From contig CALWAF010000007.1 of assembly GCA_944372795.1 (NCBI GenBank), forward strand, positions 1 through 62,187: a stretch of 62,187 nt of DNA. Reading direction: 5' to 3'. The DNA is from an uncultured Clostridia bacterium. Lineage in GTDB: Bacteria > Bacillota > Clostridia > Christensenellales > CAG-917. The position numbers were made by a program, and so were the translations under genes. Positions 24,375-36,415 of this stretch are shown here, one piece after another. The notes under the pieces are model-generated. The model was not told where the DNA came from, made no database searches, and saw only the letters and a program-made list of their open reading frames with translations. Position 1 is the stretch's first letter, and the number at the start of each line of letters is the position of its first letter.

Positions 24375-25246
24375 GAGGCAAGCCCTCCTTCCCGCACCGA
24401 AAAACTCTTGCGGCACACGCCGCTTTCCCCTCCCTGCGAGAGGGCGTATACTTCCAAGATATACTCTTCGTCGCCCGTTACGGCGTCGGTCAGCTCGACG
24501 AAATTGCTCGCCGTTTCTTCGGATACCAGCACTTTATCGCCCGATATGAGCTTATAAACATAGCATTCGGGAGTTTCTCCCGCAGACGGCGTCCAACTTG
24601 CGAAGATCTTCCCGCCCGTTTCGGAGACTATGACGTCATAGGGCGGCAGGGGAGGAGCCGTAAAGAAGAAGACGAAAGAAGAGGGGCTGCTGTCCGCGTT
24701 GAACTCATCGCCGAGAGCGGTGACGGTCACGGTGTATTCTCCCGTCAGCGCGAGGATGGTGCCGAGGGGAAACGCGGGGTCGGAGACGGCGCCGAAGTCG
24801 ATGCCGTTCACCGTGACGGAGTAGGAAGACGCGCCGCTCGTTTGCTGCCAAGTGAGGATGTCGCCGTCAAAGGAAAAGCCCGTCGGTGCGGGCAGGGTGA
24901 CGCGGTGAGCGTAGGTAAGGGATGCGGATGCGACCCGCTCTCCGTTCACGACGGCGTAAACGGTTACGGTGTACTCGCCGCCCACATCGAAGAGCGCGGT
25001 GAAGGGCGCAAACGTCGCGCTCCCCGGGAACTCCGCGTCCGTCGCCGTGCCCGAGGGGTGCGTCACCTCAACGATGTAGGAGGTGGCTCCGGGATATGCC
25101 TGCCACACGACGGCGTCGTCCTCCGCGTGCACGGAGAAACTTTGCGCGAAGGCGTGTCCTCCGGCGGGCAGAAGAGCTGCCGAAAGCAGGAGGATTAGGG
25201 CGAGCAGCGCGCAGGGGATGAGTGTTTGCGGTCGGGACGTTTTCAC
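24371..25246 (-). CDS. Secreted protein with fibronectin-like domains
   Basis: From the GTG at 25246 the product has 291 residues, a signal peptide (about 1-33: basic start, then LIPCALLALILLLSAALLPAG, cut near AFA) and about three Fn3-like beta domains of 80-90 residues, with the recurring pattern WQ...GATSYIVEVT, WQQTSGASSYSVTV and SWTPSAGETPECYVYKL. The longer open frame to 25348 would include promoter DNA. TTGACT-17-TATTTT lies just upstream and the GTG is 6 bases after it, so the mRNA looks leaderless. The stop overlaps the next lipoprotein gene. Probable surface adhesin or scaffold; function not known. Confidence 0.72.
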   Translation of the reverse strand: MKTSRPQTLIPCALLALILLLSAALLPAGGHAFAQSFSVHAEDDAVVWQAYPGATSYIVEVTHPSGTATDAEFPGSATFAPFTALFDVGGEYTVTVYAVVNGERVASASLTYAHRVTLPAPTGFSFDGDILTWQQTSGASSYSVTVNGIDFGAVSDPAFPLGTILALTGEYTVTVTALGDEFNADSSPSSFVFFFTAPPLPPYDVIVSETGGKIFASWTPSAGETPECYVYKLISGDKVLVSEETASNFVELTDAVTGDEEYILEVYALSQGGESGVCRKSFSVREGGLAS

Positions 25247-25252
25247 GTCTAC

Positions 25253-25281
25253 AAAATAAGACAAAATCCGACAAAAGTCAA
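25253..25281 (-). promoter_or_regulatory. Promoter of the secreted-protein operon, predicted leaderless
   Basis: On the minus strand TTGACT (25281-25276), 17 bases and TATTTT (25258-25253). Six bases later comes the GTG start at 25246, the expected transcription start itself. Confidence 0.6.
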
Positions 25282-25427
25282 TGCTAACGAAAGTGCGCCC
25301 TTCCCGCCGCCCGCCGTAGAGGGCGGAGAGCGGTTTTTTGAGTGTCATCGCGGAGGGGTGCGGGGGATGATCTCCCGCGCGTTTCGGGCGTCACACGGAC
25401 GCACACGCGCATGTGGGTAAAAAACGC

Positions 25428-25456
25428 TTGCTTTGCGCGCGTGCGTGTGATATAAT
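25428..25456 (+). promoter_or_regulatory. Promoter of gyrBA
   Basis: TTGCTT (25428-25433), 17 bases and TATAAT (25451-25456). The -10 lies in the string GCGTGTGATATAAT, which pyrC nearly shares. Confidence 0.7.
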
Positions 25457-25509
25457 ATTTTAAAATATTCATTTAATATGTTTATTGACACTAACAATAT
25501 TCACCGTAA

Positions 25510-27426
<1,917 letters not shown>

Positions 27427-27438
27427 TGAGGAGGATCT

Positions 27439-30036
27439 ATGAGCAAGGACAATCTTAAAGACAAGGAATATCTCGAACATCTTGCCGACAGCAAGATCGT
27501 CAACGTCGAGGTGGAGAACGAGCTCAAAAAGTCCTTCATCTCCTACGCCATGGCGGTCAACGTCTCCCGCGCCATCCCCGACGTCAGAGACGGCTTGAAA
27601 CCCGTGCACAGGCGCATCCTTTACGCGATGAGCGAGCTTAACCTCACTCCCGACAAGCCCTACCGCAAGAGCGCGATGGTGGTCGGCGAGGTGCTGGGCA
27701 AATACCATCCCCACGGCGACAGCTCCGTGTACGACGCGATGGTGCGTCTCGCGCAGGACTTCTCCATCCGCTGTCCCCTCGTGGACGGTCACGGCAACTT
27801 CGGCTCGGTGGACGGCGATCCGCCCGCCGCGTACCGTTACACCGAGGCGCGTCTTTCCAAGATCGCGCTCGAAATGATCCGCGACATCGACAAGCGCACG
27901 GTGGACTTTTATCCCAACTTCGACGACACGCGCGAACAGCCCGTGGTGCTGCCTTCCCGTTTCCCGAACCTTTTGGTCAACGGCTCGGACGGCATCGCGG
28001 TGGGCATGGCGACGTCCATACCTCCGCACAACCTCGGCGAAGTCATCGACGCGGTGGTCGCACTCATGCGCGATCCCGAGCTCACGGTGGACGACCTTAT
28101 GGAGTTCATCCCCGCGCCCGACTATCCGACTGCGGGTCTCGTGCTCGGTAGGGCGGCGATCCGTCAGGCGTACCGCACGGGCAGGGGAGCGGCGGTCATC
28201 CGTTCCCGCACCGAGATAGAGGAGCTCCCCGGCGGCAAGAGCCGCATCATCGTCACCGAGCTTCCCTATCAGGTCAACAAGGCGAAGCTCATCGAGAACA
28301 TTGCCGATCAGGTCAAGGACAAGCGCATAGAGGGCATCTCGGACATCAGCGAAGAGACCGACCGCACCGGTATGCGCATCGTCATCGACGTCAAGAAGGA
28401 TCACAATCCCCAAGTGGTGCTCAACACGCTGTTCAAGCAGACGAGCATGCAGGTGAACAATTCCATCATCCTGCTCGCCCTCGTGGACGGCGTGCCCCGC
28501 ATCCTCAACCTCAAGCAGATCCTTGAGTATTACATCGCGCATCAGGAGGACGTCATCGTCCGCCGCACCAAGTTCGACCTCGAGAAAGCGGAGGAAAGAG
28601 AGCATATCCTGAACGGTCTCGTCATCGCCCTCGCCAACATCGACGAGGTGGTCGAGCTCCTGAAAAAGAGCGCCGATCGTCAGGACGCCATAGACAAATT
28701 GACGGAGCGTTTCCTGCTCAGCGAGAAACAGGCCGTCGCCATCCTCGAGATGCGCTTGCAGCGCCTCACGGGGCTCGAGGTGGAGAAGCTCAACGAGGAG
28801 CTCGCCGAAAAGCGCGCCGAGATCGAGGAATACAAGCGTATCCTCGGCTCCGAAGAGGCGGTCAAGGAGCTCATCATCAAGGAGATCACCGAGATCAAGG
28901 AGCGCTACGCCACCCCGAGACGTTCGGAGCTCAGCTACGACTACTCCGAGATCAACATCGCCGACCTCATCGACAAGGAAGACATCGCCGTTTCCATGAC
29001 CCACGGCGGCTACATCAAGCGTATCCCCGTGTCCGAATATCGTTCCCAGCGCAGAGGCGGCATGGGCGTCACCGCGCATAAGGCGAAGGACGACGACTTC
29101 GTCGAGCATATCTTTGTCAGCAACACGCACCAGGACATGCTCTTCTTCACCAACCTCGGCAAGGTGTACACCATGATGGGCTACGAGATCCCCGAGGCGA
29201 GCAAGACCTCCCGCGGACGCGCTCTCGTCAACCTTTTGCAGCTCTCGCCCGGCGAGAAGGTGCAGACGGTGCTCCCCCTCCCCGAGGACAGAGAGGGCAA
29301 GTTCCTGATGCTCGCCACCAAACGCGGGCTCATCAAGAAGACCCCGCTTGAAGAATTCGCTTCCATCAAGCGCAACGGCAAGATCGCCATCAAGTTCATG
29401 GAAGAGGACGAGCTCATCGAAGCGGTGCTGACCTCGGGCTCCGACCAGCTCATCATGGCGTCCAGCGAGGGCTATTGCATCCGCTTCAATGAGACGGACG
29501 TCCGCCCCACGGGCAGGACGGCAATGGGCGTCAAGAGTATGCGCATCCCCGAGGGCGCGTATATGGTGGACCTCGCCGTCGTCACCGAGGGCTGCGAGAT
29601 CCTCACCATCACCACCCACGGCTACGGCAAGCGCAGCAGCGTGGATGACTACCCCCTGCAGGGCAGAGCGGGCAAGGGCGTCAAGGCGGGCGTCTTCAAC
29701 GACAAGACGGGCGACCTCGCGGGGCTCAAAGTCATCCCAGCCGACATGGACGTCATGATGATCACCGACGGCGGCATCATCATCCGCGTGCAGGCGGACG
29801 AGATCTCCAAGATAGGCAGAGCGACGCAGGGCGTGCGCATCATGAAACTCAAAGGCGAAGAGACCAAGGTGGTCGGCATCGCTCTCACACCCCATGAGGA
29901 CGAGGAACCCGAGAGTGCGGAAGACACCGCGGCAGAAGCTCAAGAAGACACCTCCGCACCCGATGCGGACACCGCAGCAGAAGGCGTCCCCGCAGGCGAG
30001 GAGGCTGCTCCCGCAGAGCCCTCTCCCGAGGAATAA
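27439..30036 (+). CDS. gyrA: DNA gyrase subunit A
   Basis: GyrA breaks and rejoins DNA. The 865-residue protein has the catalytic Tyr in [14 protein letters not shown] (near residue 134). The quinolone region reads [17 protein letters not shown], with Ser and Asp at the usual susceptible positions. The GyrA box is QRRGGMGV (near 525-540), which marks gyrase rather than topoisomerase IV. The six-bladed C-terminal wrapping domain ends in a long Glu/Ala/Pro-rich tail (last 45 residues). The ribosome site GAGGAG precedes the ATG. It is co-transcribed with gyrB and ended at 30101-30127. Confidence 0.97.
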   Translation: MSKDNLKDKEYLEHLADSKIVNVEVENELKKSFISYAMAVNVSRAIPDVRDGLKPVHRRILYAMSELNLTPDKPYRKSAMVVGEVLGKYHPHGDSSVYDAMVRLAQDFSIRCPLVDGHGNFGSVDGDPPAAYRYTEARLSKIALEMIRDIDKRTVDFYPNFDDTREQPVVLPSRFPNLLVNGSDGIAVGMATSIPPHNLGEVIDAVVALMRDPELTVDDLMEFIPAPDYPTAGLVLGRAAIRQAYRTGRGAAVIRSRTEIEELPGGKSRIIVTELPYQVNKAKLIENIADQVKDKRIEGISDISEETDRTGMRIVIDVKKDHNPQVVLNTLFKQTSMQVNNSIILLALVDGVPRILNLKQILEYYIAHQEDVIVRRTKFDLEKAEEREHILNGLVIALANIDEVVELLKKSADRQDAIDKLTERFLLSEKQAVAILEMRLQRLTGLEVEKLNEELAEKRAEIEEYKRILGSEEAVKELIIKEITEIKERYATPRRSELSYDYSEINIADLIDKEDIAVSMTHGGYIKRIPVSEYRSQRRGGMGVTAHKAKDDDFVEHIFVSNTHQDMLFFTNLGKVYTMMGYEIPEASKTSRGRALVNLLQLSPGEKVQTVLPLPEDREGKFLMLATKRGLIKKTPLEEFASIKRNGKIAIKFMEEDELIEAVLTSGSDQLIMASSEGYCIRFNETDVRPTGRTAMGVKSMRIPEGAYMVDLAVVTEGCEILTITTHGYGKRSSVDDYPLQGRAGKGVKAGVFNDKTGDLAGLKVIPADMDVMMITDGGIIIRVQADEISKIGRATQGVRIMKLKGEETKVVGIALTPHEDEEPESAEDTAAEAQEDTSAPDADTAAEGVPAGEEAAPAEPSPEE

Positions 30037-30100
30037 GCGGCTCCGCGCGGCAGCCTGCGCGGACCCGCGCAAACGCCAAAACAACGAGTTTATCACACAA

Positions 30101-30127
30101 AAACGCACGTTAAACCGTGCGTTTTTG
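30101..30127 (+). terminator. Terminator of gyrBA
   Basis: AAACGCACG and CGTGCGTTT pair around a six-base loop, with a T run. Confidence 0.88.
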
Positions 30128-30209
30128 TCATTTTAAGGGATAAAACAAACCGCATCAAAAAGCGACAAAACCCCGCCCGCAGATGGCAGCGACGCCGCCT
30201 CGGAAGGCG
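30128..30209. other. Intergenic spacer
   Basis: Short spacer between the gyrA terminator and repeat copy 2; nothing else is seen. Confidence 0.4.
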
Positions 30210-30600
30210 GGGGTGCTCAAACGTGGAATTGAGTGCGCGTCTCGCGTGGAATGTTGCTCCCCCTCCTCCCCTTCGGGACTCCTCCCCCACTCGAAATATA
30301 GTTCGCTCCTCCTAAAATGCGGGACTAACTTTTTCATAAAGGCGCAACCGCGCCTTTATGAAAACACCTCTTGAAAAAAGTTTGAGTCTCGCACTCACTT
30401 ATTCAAGCGGCGAACAGTATAAACTGAACGTCGCTCGTGGGGCGAGGAGGGCGACTCGACGCGCACAGCGCCCGTGTCTGCTTAATTATCCGTCTAGCTT
30501 GCGAGGTCGCGGGGCGCGCCGCGACTTGCAAGAGCGGGCGCAAATGCCCGCTGTGCAAGTTTGGCTGAGCGGCGCGTGAAACCGTCTTCGAAAGAGTGTG
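30210..30600 (-). repeat. Dispersed structured repeat element, copy 2
   Basis: Aligns over most of its length with 1424-1768. CCTCCTAAAATGCGGGA is at 30307-30323 and the nested GC-rich tail helices are at about 30500-30560. It carries an extra hairpin of about 28 bases (CATAAAGGCGC with GCGCCTTTATG near 30336-30361) that copies 1 and 3 lack. Confidence 0.75.
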
Positions 30601-30900
30601 CGTCGTGTTCAAGGATGTCGGGTCGAGCTATTCGTCGGTTTCGATTATCGCGCAAACGCTTGTTTATTGTGCAAAATCGCACAATAAACCACGCATTGCG
30701 CGGTTTTGCAAAAACGGGGCGCGGGGTGAGTGCGGGCGGTTTTCGGGAGGGGTGCGGGGGAGTTTCGCGGCGGGGATGAAATGATTGTGAAAGGGCGGAA
30801 AGGGGGTGCGGTGTCGGGTTTTCCGCGCGCGTATGCGGTTAATTTTGACGCGCGCGGCTTAAAAAGATTAAATTATCATTAAATGAGGAAAATACGGCTT
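30601..30900. other. Gene-free stretch with a hairpin
   Basis: No gene is seen. GTTTATTGTGC (30662-30672) and GCACAATAAAC (30679-30689) form an 11-base stem with a 6-base loop. The DNA beyond is G-rich and then turns AT-rich before the next promoter. Confidence 0.5.
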
Positions 30901-30927
30901 GTCATATGCGCCCGCGTGTGATAATAT
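30899..30927 (+). promoter_or_regulatory. Promoter of the envelope cluster
   Basis: TTGTCA (30899-30904), 17 bases and TAATAT (30922-30927), preceded by GCGTGTGA as at gyrBA and pyrC. Confidence 0.6.
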
Positions 30928-30988
30928 AAAACAGCCGAGCAGTTTTCTCGGCAGCGTTCGTCCGAAAGGACACAACCGGGGGATAGGA

Positions 30989-31822
30989 ATGAGAAAACTT
31001 TTTGTAGGAATTTTTGCAATTGCTTTGATTGCGGTTTCTCTTTTCGCTTTTGTCGCATGTGACGAAGAGTCGCCGAAGAACACCGAAACGGCGGATGTCG
31101 AAGAAGCTTGGTTTGCGAACACAGAGTGGCTTCAGAGCATCGGTGCAATGACGATAACACAAGAGACGAGCACCGGGACGCTGACTTTCCTCGACGAGAC
31201 GCATTGGAATGTCGTTGTGGGCGGCGGCGCCGGGAATATGAGCAAAAACAAAATGTGGTGCTACGGTCTCTACTGGTTCGAGGGCGAAGAGGGCGGCAAA
31301 AACGGCGTGCCCGGTATCGATCCTCTGCACATCCTGCTGTTTGATTATGACGCTTACGTCGAAGAAACGGGCGATGTCGGCACGGATGTATACGATACCT
31401 ATGACCCGTCAAGTGCCGCATTGGTGGATCCGGATGATTTCTACAGCACGCTCGACAAAAATGTCGAGGCGGTCATCCTTCCCGACGAGAACGGGGTGTA
31501 TACGGTGCAAGTGCGCGGAGTCGGCGGATTCGGTCTCATCGGAGCGGGAGATCTTCCGGACGCGACGATGATCTATTCCTTCCGTCCTCCGCAGGACGGG
31601 ACGCTGGGGCTTGAGCCCGGCGCGACGGCGCCTCTGCCTCCCGCAGGCACAAAGGATGTCGGTCCGATCGTCGGCATCTCGATCGGCGTCATCGCGGGCA
31701 TTGCGATCATCGTGACCGTGACGGTGGTGCTCGTCAAGAAGAACAAGAAAAAGAAAGCAGCCGCGGCTGCCGCGGAGAGCGAAGCGGGGGAAACTTTCCC
31801 CGGCGACGACTCCGAGGCATAA
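30989..31822 (+). CDS. Lipoprotein with C-terminal membrane helix, unknown
   Basis: The 277-residue protein starts with a lipoprotein signal (MRKLFVGIFAIALIAVSLFAFVAC, probable lipid-bound Cys at about 24). An extracytoplasmic domain follows (about 25-220), rich in acidic and aromatic residues. A transmembrane helix at about 226-250 (VGISIGVIAGIAIIVTVTVVL) leads into KKNKKKK and an Ala/Glu tail. Having both a lipobox and a C-terminal helix is unusual. The ATG follows a GGGGGATAGG-type site. It leads a three-gene cluster with 31952-34243 and 34245-36218. I do not recognise the family. Confidence 0.8.
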   Translation: MRKLFVGIFAIALIAVSLFAFVACDEESPKNTETADVEEAWFANTEWLQSIGAMTITQETSTGTLTFLDETHWNVVVGGGAGNMSKNKMWCYGLYWFEGEEGGKNGVPGIDPLHILLFDYDAYVEETGDVGTDVYDTYDPSSAALVDPDDFYSTLDKNVEAVILPDENGVYTVQVRGVGGFGLIGAGDLPDATMIYSFRPPQDGTLGLEPGATAPLPPAGTKDVGPIVGISIGVIAGIAIIVTVTVVLVKKNKKKKAAAAAAESEAGETFPGDDSEA

Positions 31823-31951
31823 GCGGAGGAATAGCGCCGAAAAGGGCAGGGCGCGAAGAAAGGGGAATGCGGGTTTTTCCGCAGAACCGGTATCAACGGG
31901 GAGGACAGGCAGGAGCCGTGTCCTCCGCTGAGGTAAAAAAGGAGACATGAT

Positions 31952-34243
31952 ATGGACAAGCGCAGCAAGAACAAAGTCAAACTTTTCCGTACGTTGAAAG
32001 TTGTCTTTTATGCTCTGGGTCTGCCTCTCTTCACGTTCGCGGTCATCATCACCGCGGCCACCGAGTATGTCGGCGAATTCGCCTACAACGGTCTTGCCGC
32101 GACGGAGCAGTTCGCGAGCATGAAGGTGCTGTTCAACGGCACGGCGCTTTACGGCGTCTGGATCGCGGCGGGCATATGGCTTCTCATCGCCATCCTGCAC
32201 ATCATCATGACCAAGACGGTCAAGAACAGACGGGCGCGCACTCTGCTTGTGGGCATTGTGACGCTCGTTGTCATGATCGTCCCCGTGGTGATCATGGATC
32301 TGGTGATCCCCATCCGCCTCGACGCCATCGCGGCGGATCTGCCCGAAGGAGTGACCATCGCAAGCTATGCGGACGAGAAGGGCCACTTCTATACGAGGAC
32401 GAGCGCCAGCTGGACGCCGAGCGGCAAGTATGAGAGCAACAACTACTACTTCATAACGGATGTGGAGAACTTCCTCAAGACCTACAACATCGGTCTCGGC
32501 GGCGGCACCAAGAGCGGGACGGCGAACAATACGTCCAACGATCCCGTGCGGCTGGGCGAGCTGTACATCGACGGCGAGGGCGCCGTGTTCGAGAACGAGC
32601 CCTTCGCGAACAAGGTCGTTGAGGCGGATTCCACCATCACCGCCACCGATCCCGAGACGGGCGTGACTGCAACGGCGAAGATCTCTTCCAATGCAAACGG
32701 CGAGCTCGTCGTCAACGGCAAGACCTTCCCGGGCTATTACCTCGGCTCCACCAACGGCGTGTGGTATCGCACCTCGGCGGCAGCGGAGATGAAGGACGGC
32801 GTCTACGGCTATGCCTCCTACAACTCCAACGGTCTGCTCTCCGACGGCTATGTCTACGGCATAGACGTGGCACTCGAGATCCTCGAAGACTACTACTACT
32901 CCCAGAAGAAAATGACCGAGCTCTCCAACGCGGCGCTGCTCGGTGAGTACGGTGATAATGCGACTCTGCCCTCCGACGACCAGATCAGACAGGCGGCGCA
33001 GGAAGCCCTCGAAGCCTATTACGGCACGGGCGGCAAGGCGAGCGACTACGAGAAGTGGCTGTACGGCAGAAGCGTGGACATCGGCGCGAACTTCTCCCTC
33101 ACGCAGGACGAGCTCAAGCAGGTGCTCAATGCGCTGGGTGTCGGACTCACCGGTGCGCTGGAAGGCGTTCTGAATACGGTCTTGGGGTTTGTCGGCAAAC
33201 CGAACGAGGATGGTGTCTATGAGATCGCGGCGGGGAATGTGACCATCAGCATCAGCGTCGGACCCACGGAATTCTCCGACGGCGAGAATGTGCTGACCAT
33301 CGCCATCTCCGGCATCGGCGGCTCCACCGAGAAGTACGAGCTCGGGCTCGACTCCCGTCTGATCGGCGGACTCAGCGATCTGCTGAATGGTCTCATCACC
33401 GGCTCGACGAGCGCGGAACTTGCAAAATATAAAGACCTCGGCGACAAAGCCGTCGCGCAGCTCGTCTATGACGTTCTCAACGGCGGCGGCTCCGGCACCA
33501 TCGGCACCGTCGGCACCGTCTTCGGCATCGTCAGCGGCCTCATCAGCATTATCGGCGACATCACCGACCTCATCACCATTGAGACGGACGGCAACGGCAA
33601 CGTGACCACCACCACCGAGGATATGCTCTACGGTCTCATCACCAACCTGCTCTCCGCGCTCTATTGGTATTCCGACAGCGAGATCAAGCCCGCCTATGAC
33701 TTCTATGTGGAAGGTCTTGCAAGCCTCGGCCTCGACGTGACCGACGAAGAGGACGCCTTGGCGCAGGCTGCGAAGGAATATGCCGAGCAGCTGGCGAGCT
33801 ATGACAGGGCGGTGTACGAAGGCGGTATGCACGGCTATATGATCGGCTCCGTGCTCATCCCCGGCAGCTCCCTCATCGCGGGCGACACCCTCGGCAACGG
33901 AAGCTATTCCGCGACGGTGCCCGCAAGCTACGAAGAAGTGATGCTCTTCAGGACGGAGCTCTCTTACAAGAGATGGCTCTATCCTCTCCTCGGAGTGAGA
34001 GAGTGCCTCGTGTGCTTCATGCCCTTCGTGATGCTGTTCATCCTCCTCTCCGGTGCCGCAGCCGAGAAGGAGATGCTGTATGCCACGGGCATCGAGAGCG
34101 CGAAATCCAAAAAGAACAAGAAAGACAAGGATGCGGATGCCGCAGATGACGGCGCCGCAGACGCGGCAGTGACGGAGGATGTTGTCCTTGAGGAGGGCAC
34201 CGAGCCACTTGCCGCAGCAGAAAACGACAAGGAGGTGCTGTGA
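31952..34243 (+). CDS. Large envelope membrane protein A, unknown
   Basis: The 763-residue product has three N-terminal membrane helices (about 17-38, 68-90, 100-125) and a large extracytoplasmic region (about 126-665) without recognised motifs. Parts of that region are Gly/Ile/Thr-rich and coiled, such as the segment near 505-545. One helix lies near 675-702, then KKNKKDKD and an acidic Ala/Glu tail. The start follows a GGAGA site. The next gene begins one base after the stop and has the same topology, so they look like diverged paralogues. Perhaps a surface complex; no enzyme motif is visible. Confidence 0.8.
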   Translation: MDKRSKNKVKLFRTLKVVFYALGLPLFTFAVIITAATEYVGEFAYNGLAATEQFASMKVLFNGTALYGVWIAAGIWLLIAILHIIMTKTVKNRRARTLLVGIVTLVVMIVPVVIMDLVIPIRLDAIAADLPEGVTIASYADEKGHFYTRTSASWTPSGKYESNNYYFITDVENFLKTYNIGLGGGTKSGTANNTSNDPVRLGELYIDGEGAVFENEPFANKVVEADSTITATDPETGVTATAKISSNANGELVVNGKTFPGYYLGSTNGVWYRTSAAAEMKDGVYGYASYNSNGLLSDGYVYGIDVALEILEDYYYSQKKMTELSNAALLGEYGDNATLPSDDQIRQAAQEALEAYYGTGGKASDYEKWLYGRSVDIGANFSLTQDELKQVLNALGVGLTGALEGVLNTVLGFVGKPNEDGVYEIAAGNVTISISVGPTEFSDGENVLTIAISGIGGSTEKYELGLDSRLIGGLSDLLNGLITGSTSAELAKYKDLGDKAVAQLVYDVLNGGGSGTIGTVGTVFGIVSGLISIIGDITDLITIETDGNGNVTTTTEDMLYGLITNLLSALYWYSDSEIKPAYDFYVEGLASLGLDVTDEEDALAQAAKEYAEQLASYDRAVYEGGMHGYMIGSVLIPGSSLIAGDTLGNGSYSATVPASYEEVMLFRTELSYKRWLYPLLGVRECLVCFMPFVMLFILLSGAAAEKEMLYATGIESAKSKKNKKDKDADAADDGAADAAVTEDVVLEEGTEPLAAAENDKEVL

Positions 34244-34244
34244 A

Positions 34245-36218
34245 ATGAAAAACGCGAAAATAGCAGATAAGAAAGTCGCCGGCAAGATCACCGGTCTCAC
34301 AGTCCTCGAAGCGCTCTTCTATGTGTTGAGCCTGCCCCTCATCGTCATCCTGACGGCAGTGTTCTGCGTCAAGACGTACCAGCTGGTGCCGTACTATTCC
34401 TTCTGGCCCTTCGTCGGCGTCATCCTCGCAGGCGTGCTCTGCCTCGTCTTCATCATCGTCGTCATGTGCATCTCTTTGAGGAAGAAGAGCAAGCGCTCCA
34501 TCCTCATGCAGACGGTGTCCATCATGGTGGCGGCGCTCATGTTGACCTCCTTCATCGCGGTCATGCTCGACGTCGTGCTGCCCGACATCCTCGCACAGAT
34601 GACGTCCAACACCCTCTTCTATGAGGATCTGACCAATGAGACGCTCGCGTCCGAGCAGGCGGAGTTCAACGCCCAGCTCGACCGCAAGTTCATCTTGCTC
34701 AATCTGCTCAACGGCAATTATTCTCCGGAATTTGCCTATGACAACCTCGTGGACGATCCCGACGTGCGCACCAATGCTTACAGCATCGCAGAGTCCATCG
34801 ACGCCTATCGCGGCTATGCGGATGTCGACGTGCGTTCCGAGAGATATCTTGCAAACTTCATCAACGTCGAGAGCAAACCTTATTACGACGAACTGTTCTA
34901 CTTCATCTATGACGAATATCTGATGACGGACTCCGAGTTCGCGCTGATGGTCATCACGGCGAGCGAGACAGGCATGTGGCCAACCACCAAGCGCATCGAC
35001 GGCATAGGCTACACCAAGAGGCACGCCATGTGCCACGCCATCGCAGAGGTCATCTATCCCACGTTCAAGGAGCTCGTCAAAGAGGGTATGAGCAATCCGA
35101 GGATAGCGGAACTCTATGAGAACAACTACGCCAGCCTCAAGAACGACGGCTATCTCACCTACGACGACAGCATGATCCTTTATGCGACGTCCGGCAGGAT
35201 GACCGTCCCCGTCGTCATCCGTCTCCTGCTCGATCAGGGTTACACCTACACCGACGGCAAGCAGGCTTACATCGAGAACGGCGAAGTGGTCGAGCCCGAA
35301 GGATCCTTCTTCCTCGAGCTGTACAGACCCGATGACGTGGACGCCATCCTTGCGGCGGCGGAAGCCGATCCCACCGTGCTCGAGTGGAACAACGCAAAGA
35401 CCAAGGCAGTGCTCAAGAAGACCGTTGACGGCGTGGCTTACGGCGTAGGCGCAGTCGTCATCCCCGTGCTGGGTGAGGACGGCACTCCCTCGGGCGGCGG
35501 CTATATGCGCGGACCCAGACAGTGGAGCATCCTCGACATGGACGGCAAGAACATGGACGTTGCGGCTCTCGGCGACGTGGTGGTCAACCTCGGCAGCCTG
35601 TTGGGCGGAATTGATCTTGGCGCTGCTGGTCCCATAATTGAAGGCGCACTGCCGCCGCAGACCTTGGACAGCCTCTTCCAGCAGCTCAACGGCATTCTGG
35701 CGTTGGTAAATCTGGGTGAAATCTCTCCGCTGGTCGATAAGTTGCTGCAAGCGGTGACCGACGTCATCATGGAAGCCACCGGCGGTGCGGGGCTCTATCT
35801 CAACCTCGGATTCAACGACGACGGCAACCTCGAGATATCCATCGCGCCCACCAACGTGGAAGTCGGCATGTTCGGCTATCAGTATATGACGTGGATGGAG
35901 TCCAACAACCTGCTCTTCGCGGTGATGAGTGTCATGTCTTTGCGTGAATGGCTGTACATCTTCGGCGCCGTGTCCGTGCTGCTCGCGTTTGCCGCAGGCA
36001 TGTGCCGTGAGATCAAGAAGCGCATCAGGGACGACTACGAAAACAAGCTCGAGGCAGAGGCCGCGGGCGGCGAGGGCGCCGACGTGACGGACGGCGCGGA
36101 GGACGGCGACGATTCCTTCTCCGCAGACGCTTCCGCTCCCGAGGAAGGTGCCTCCGCCACGGAAGATCTCTTCGATGTACAAGGAGAGGACACCTCTCCC
36201 ACATGGGACACGAAGTGA
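34245..36218 (+). CDS. Large envelope membrane protein B, unknown
   Basis: The 657-residue product mirrors protein A. Three N-terminal helices (about 20-43, 55-78, 86-113) include FYVLSLPL, like FYALGLPL in protein A. The extracytoplasmic domain (about 114-590) is followed by one helix (about 598-618), a basic patch (REIKKRIRDD) and an acidic Glu/Asp/Ala tail. ATG 34245 is preceded by AAGGAGG about 10 bases upstream, inside the end of gene A; an open frame further 5' is not used. It is the last gene of the cluster, with a strong terminator at 36235-36262. Function unknown. Confidence 0.8.
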   Translation: MKNAKIADKKVAGKITGLTVLEALFYVLSLPLIVILTAVFCVKTYQLVPYYSFWPFVGVILAGVLCLVFIIVVMCISLRKKSKRSILMQTVSIMVAALMLTSFIAVMLDVVLPDILAQMTSNTLFYEDLTNETLASEQAEFNAQLDRKFILLNLLNGNYSPEFAYDNLVDDPDVRTNAYSIAESIDAYRGYADVDVRSERYLANFINVESKPYYDELFYFIYDEYLMTDSEFALMVITASETGMWPTTKRIDGIGYTKRHAMCHAIAEVIYPTFKELVKEGMSNPRIAELYENNYASLKNDGYLTYDDSMILYATSGRMTVPVVIRLLLDQGYTYTDGKQAYIENGEVVEPEGSFFLELYRPDDVDAILAAAEADPTVLEWNNAKTKAVLKKTVDGVAYGVGAVVIPVLGEDGTPSGGGYMRGPRQWSILDMDGKNMDVAALGDVVVNLGSLLGGIDLGAAGPIIEGALPPQTLDSLFQQLNGILALVNLGEISPLVDKLLQAVTDVIMEATGGAGLYLNLGFNDDGNLEISIAPTNVEVGMFGYQYMTWMESNNLLFAVMSVMSLREWLYIFGAVSVLLAFAAGMCREIKKRIRDDYENKLEAEAAGGEGADVTDGAEDGDDSFSADASAPEEGASATEDLFDVQGEDTSPTWDTK

Positions 36219-36234
36219 CCACCCGAACATGATG

Positions 36235-36263
36235 AAGGGACTTGCATTGCAAGTCCCTTTTTC
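36235..36263 (+). terminator. Terminator of the envelope cluster
   Basis: AAGGGACTTGC and GCAAGTCCCTT pair around ATT, followed by TTTT. Confidence 0.92.
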
Positions 36264-36365
36264 ATTGGCGCACGTTTTGCGCGGCGTCCGCTGCGGCACG
36301 CCGCGCCATCCCGCGCGGGTGCGGCCGCAGGCGTGAAAAATCGCGAAAAATTTTGGAGCCAGCAC

Positions 36366-36393
36366 TTGCAATCACGCGCGCGTGTGATATAAT
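36366..36393 (+). promoter_or_regulatory. Promoter of the pyrimidine operon
   Basis: TTGCAA (36366-36371), 16 bases and TATAAT (36388-36393). The leader is only about 15 bases, with AGGAG, so there is no room for a PyrR attenuator. The spacer holds the near-palindrome ATCACGCGCGCGTGTGAT, a possible operator. Confidence 0.65.
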
Positions 36394-36415
36394 GGAAAAA
36401 ATTTAGGAGAAAGAG

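Noticed and set aside
31409..34300. Open frame of 963 codons opposite the envelope cluster
   Set aside because: Antisense shadow; the plus-strand genes have signal sequences, membrane helices and ribosome sites.
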